The translations under genes and the position numbers were made by a program. Shown here one piece after another: positions 30,208-31,980 of a stretch of DNA of 31,980 nt; position 1 is the stretch's first letter, and each line of letters starts with the position of its first letter. Source of the stretch: a virus; the IMG/VR virus record IMGVR_UViG_3300046722_000051, positions 1-31,980 of that record; one strand, written 5' to 3'. Under the pieces are notes generated by a model that made no database searches, had not been told where the DNA came from, and saw only the letters and a program-made list of their open reading frames with translations.

Positions 30208-31980
30208 AAAGATTACTCGCTTTCCTATGTTGCCTCCTGGTTCTGCGCGCGCAGGCCGTCAATGTGCTGGTCAATGTTCGAGATGTGGTGAGCGGCACTG
30301 TGAACCATCGCCCGGTGACTATCACCCTGACCAAGCCAGCCGGCCCAGTCGTCCTGGGTTCATGGGTGATCGCTGGAGACTCAGCAACGCAGCTCACGGA
30401 CACCAACGGCATCGCGGTGTTTACCAATATCCTGACCGTGGGCCAGTATCGGCTGGACATAGCCGGCAATCCATCTCGCAGCTTCCCATTCTCGGTATCG
30501 GCGACCACGCCAACGAATGGAACTTACAATGTCATTCAACTCCTGGGCACGAACGTGGCGCCTGAGATGTTTTATGATACAGGACAGATTGATGCGTTGT
30601 TGTCGGGGATAACCGGAGGCGCTGCAACGAACGTCACCGTCCAGCCGGCTGATGGATCAATCACAGTGTCAACCAACTCATCGAGCAATTGGTCTTTGGC
30701 CATGGCAGCCGCGCAGAGAAACTTCTGGTTGAGCAATAGTCATAACTTCATCCTGTCGGATACGGCGGGAATCCTCTATGGCAACGGGGCAGGGTTATCG
30801 AATGTTCCACCTATAGGCAGCGTGACGAACGTATTCGTTCACCCTCTTGATGTTACGGTCAAGGTTGTGACGAACACACCATCTGATTTCTCTGTGGCCA
30901 CGACCAATATATCCCCCGTATATCGCCTTTTCACCAATGGCGTGTTGGTCGGCCCGAAGGGCGTCATCAGCACGGCGGGGACGGTGACGGCGGGCATTCA
31001 AGAGGCAATCAACGACATGCCTCTGGCCGCGAACTCCACGCCAGCCAGCAAGTTCACCGTGCCGGGTGGTGGCCGGATCGAACTGCAACCGGGGAAATAC
31101 GTTTGCACTGGGCAGATACTCATTCCCAGCTACACCAACCGCCCGTTTAACCTGAAGATTGAAGGTGTCGGATTGCCGCAGGTGATCTACAACGGACCAG
31201 GTGGGTCTAACTTCGTCATCACCACGGAATACAGTGGTGGCACTCTTTACAACGGGCTTCGACTGGAGGTGGAAGGCATCTCATGGCTGATGATTCCAAA
31301 CACGACAAACATGCTCTTCAAAATCGGAGCGTGGCAGGATGTTCGATTCCGAAACAACACCTTTGCTTGGAACATGGGCTTGACTAACGAGCAGGCTGGT
31401 ACGAGTGGGGGATACACCTACAACTACGAACTAAAGCAGCCGGTCCAGCCGGGGGTTGTGGGAGTATGGTTGGAGCCATCCTCGAGCGTATGGTCGGAGT
31501 TCACTGGAAACACGTTCTTTGGTTTGGCTTGCGGCATTGCCCATAGTGGAAATCGAGGAATCATCAGCGGTAACAATTTCGGAAATGTGGGGTCATTCTT
31601 CACTAATTCGGCTTACACCTATACTACACTATGGACGAACGCGGATTATGCAGGGAGTCTGGACGTATCAAGTTTAATGGGGTTGGGTCCGGCTATAGTC
31701 TATCAGACGTTCGATTCATCAGACCTGGTTGTGATCAACAACAGCTTCCTGAAATGCGGGGCAGGGGTAATAAACTACGGAGGCTCTATCACTGTGCAAA
31801 ATGACTTTTACTTCGGTGGCAATTACAAGATAGTAAACTATTCAACAGGAGGGCACTGTGCCGTCAACCATTCTCAAGGCGGATACCAAGAAGCGGACCA
31901 CGGAGATGCGATCATACACGATAGTGGTCTAACCCCTTGGTTCGTATTCAGTCCACAAACAAGCACTACGACAACCGCAC
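30204..31980 (+). CDS. Beta-helix tail-spike-like protein, partial (runs off right edge)
   Basis: The frame is open from ATG 30204 to the window edge (592 codons), with no stop seen. It begins with a clean signal-peptide-like segment (MKRLLAFLCCLLVLRAQA, cleavage after AQA). A beta-rich domain follows, then from about residue 250 a pectate-lyase/beta-helix-type segment: AGIQEAINDMP, GRIELQPGKYVCTGQILIP, LKIEGVGLPQVIY, RFRNNTFAW, VVINNSFLKCG. That matches tail spikes that bind or cleave surface polysaccharides. The catalytic residues are not identifiable in the visible part. The export signal is again unusual for a virion protein. Confidence 0.68.
   Translation, partial: MKRLLAFLCCLLVLRAQAVNVLVNVRDVVSGTVNHRPVTITLTKPAGPVVLGSWVIAGDSATQLTDTNGIAVFTNILTVGQYRLDIAGNPSRSFPFSVSATTPTNGTYNVIQLLGTNVAPEMFYDTGQIDALLSGITGGAATNVTVQPADGSITVSTNSSSNWSLAMAAAQRNFWLSNSHNFILSDTAGILYGNGAGLSNVPPIGSVTNVFVHPLDVTVKVVTNTPSDFSVATTNISPVYRLFTNGVLVGPKGVISTAGTVTAGIQEAINDMPLAANSTPASKFTVPGGGRIELQPGKYVCTGQILIPSYTNRPFNLKIEGVGLPQVIYNGPGGSNFVITTEYSGGTLYNGLRLEVEGISWLMIPNTTNMLFKIGAWQDVRFRNNTFAWNMGLTNEQAGTSGGYTYNYELKQPVQPGVVGVWLEPSSSVWSEFTGNTFFGLACGIAHSGNRGIISGNNFGNVGSFFTNSAYTYTTLWTNADYAGSLDVSSLMGLGPAIVYQTFDSSDLVVINNSFLKCGAGVINYGGSITVQNDFYFGGNYKIVNYSTGGHCAVNHSQGGYQEADHGDAIIHDSGLTPWFVFSPQTSTTTTA

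Noticed and set aside
1-31980. Integrase, transposase or Mu-type transposition genes
   Set aside because: The head genes are Mu-like, but none of the frames shows DDE transposase, tyrosine or serine recombinase motifs.
1-31980. tRNA genes or lysozyme/endolysin genes
   Set aside because: No cloverleaf-like segment or lysozyme, amidase or peptidase motif was seen; the lysis genes are probably outside this window.

Overview
The window is part of the genome of a tailed double-stranded DNA phage or prophage (Caudoviricetes). It splits into two divergent, tightly packed transcription blocks with a ~210-base switch region between them (about 8246-8454). Almost every gene overlaps the next by 1-14 bases (ATGA or TAATG junctions), and no stretch over 300 bases lacks a gene. 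I see no integrase, tRNA, rRNA, CRISPR array or insertion sequence. The host cannot be named with certainty. The Asn/Thr-rich virion proteins with Gram-negative-style export signals, the seven-repeat beta-propeller and the GDGSGLTN-type fibre repeats resemble proteins common in Verrucomicrobiota/PVC bacteria; that is an inference only.

Left block (minus strand, 8245 down to 1): early and DNA-metabolism genes. Transcription first meets a run of tiny accessory genes (8021-8245, 7836-8024, a 36-residue membrane peptide at 7735-7845, 7547-7738, 7157-7534, 6813-7124, 6505-6738). Next comes a replication module: an initiator (5477-6334) and a DnaC-like helicase loader (5029-5727), whose genes overlap out of frame by 251 bases. 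The initiator gene carries an AACAnnTGTT repeat array that could be the origin. A small DNA-binding protein follows, then a two-gene cassette I read as a candidate DNA-modification system: a Cys-rich radical-SAM-like protein (3999-4874) and a GNAT-like domain fused to an amino-methyltransferase (2609-4039). The block ends with a small coiled-coil protein, an XRE-type regulator, small zinc-ribbon proteins, a protein with an SSB-like acidic tail (878-1321), and a coiled-coil protein running off the left edge.

Right block (plus strand, 8455 to the end): late genes. A tail segment comes first (tape-measure-like protein, hub/baseplate-like protein, Cys-rich proteins). The packaging and head genes follow: small and large terminase, Mu gp29-type portal, a protease-capsid fusion, a secreted-looking protein, a gp36-like adaptor and a Mu F-like head protein. 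Next are connector and tail genes (gpG-like completion protein, terminator-like protein with a chitobiase-C-like domain, a beta-propeller protein, a tail-tube-like protein), then baseplate, fibre and beta-helix spike genes that run off the right edge. Head and connector genes look Mu-like, but the transposition genes that define Mu are absent from this window.

Points most worth following up: the radical-SAM-like plus GNAT-methyltransferase pair; the iteron-like array inside the initiator gene beside an unusually long gene overlap; the repeated micro-ORFs ending in KPRNP; and several virion-module proteins that begin with export signals.
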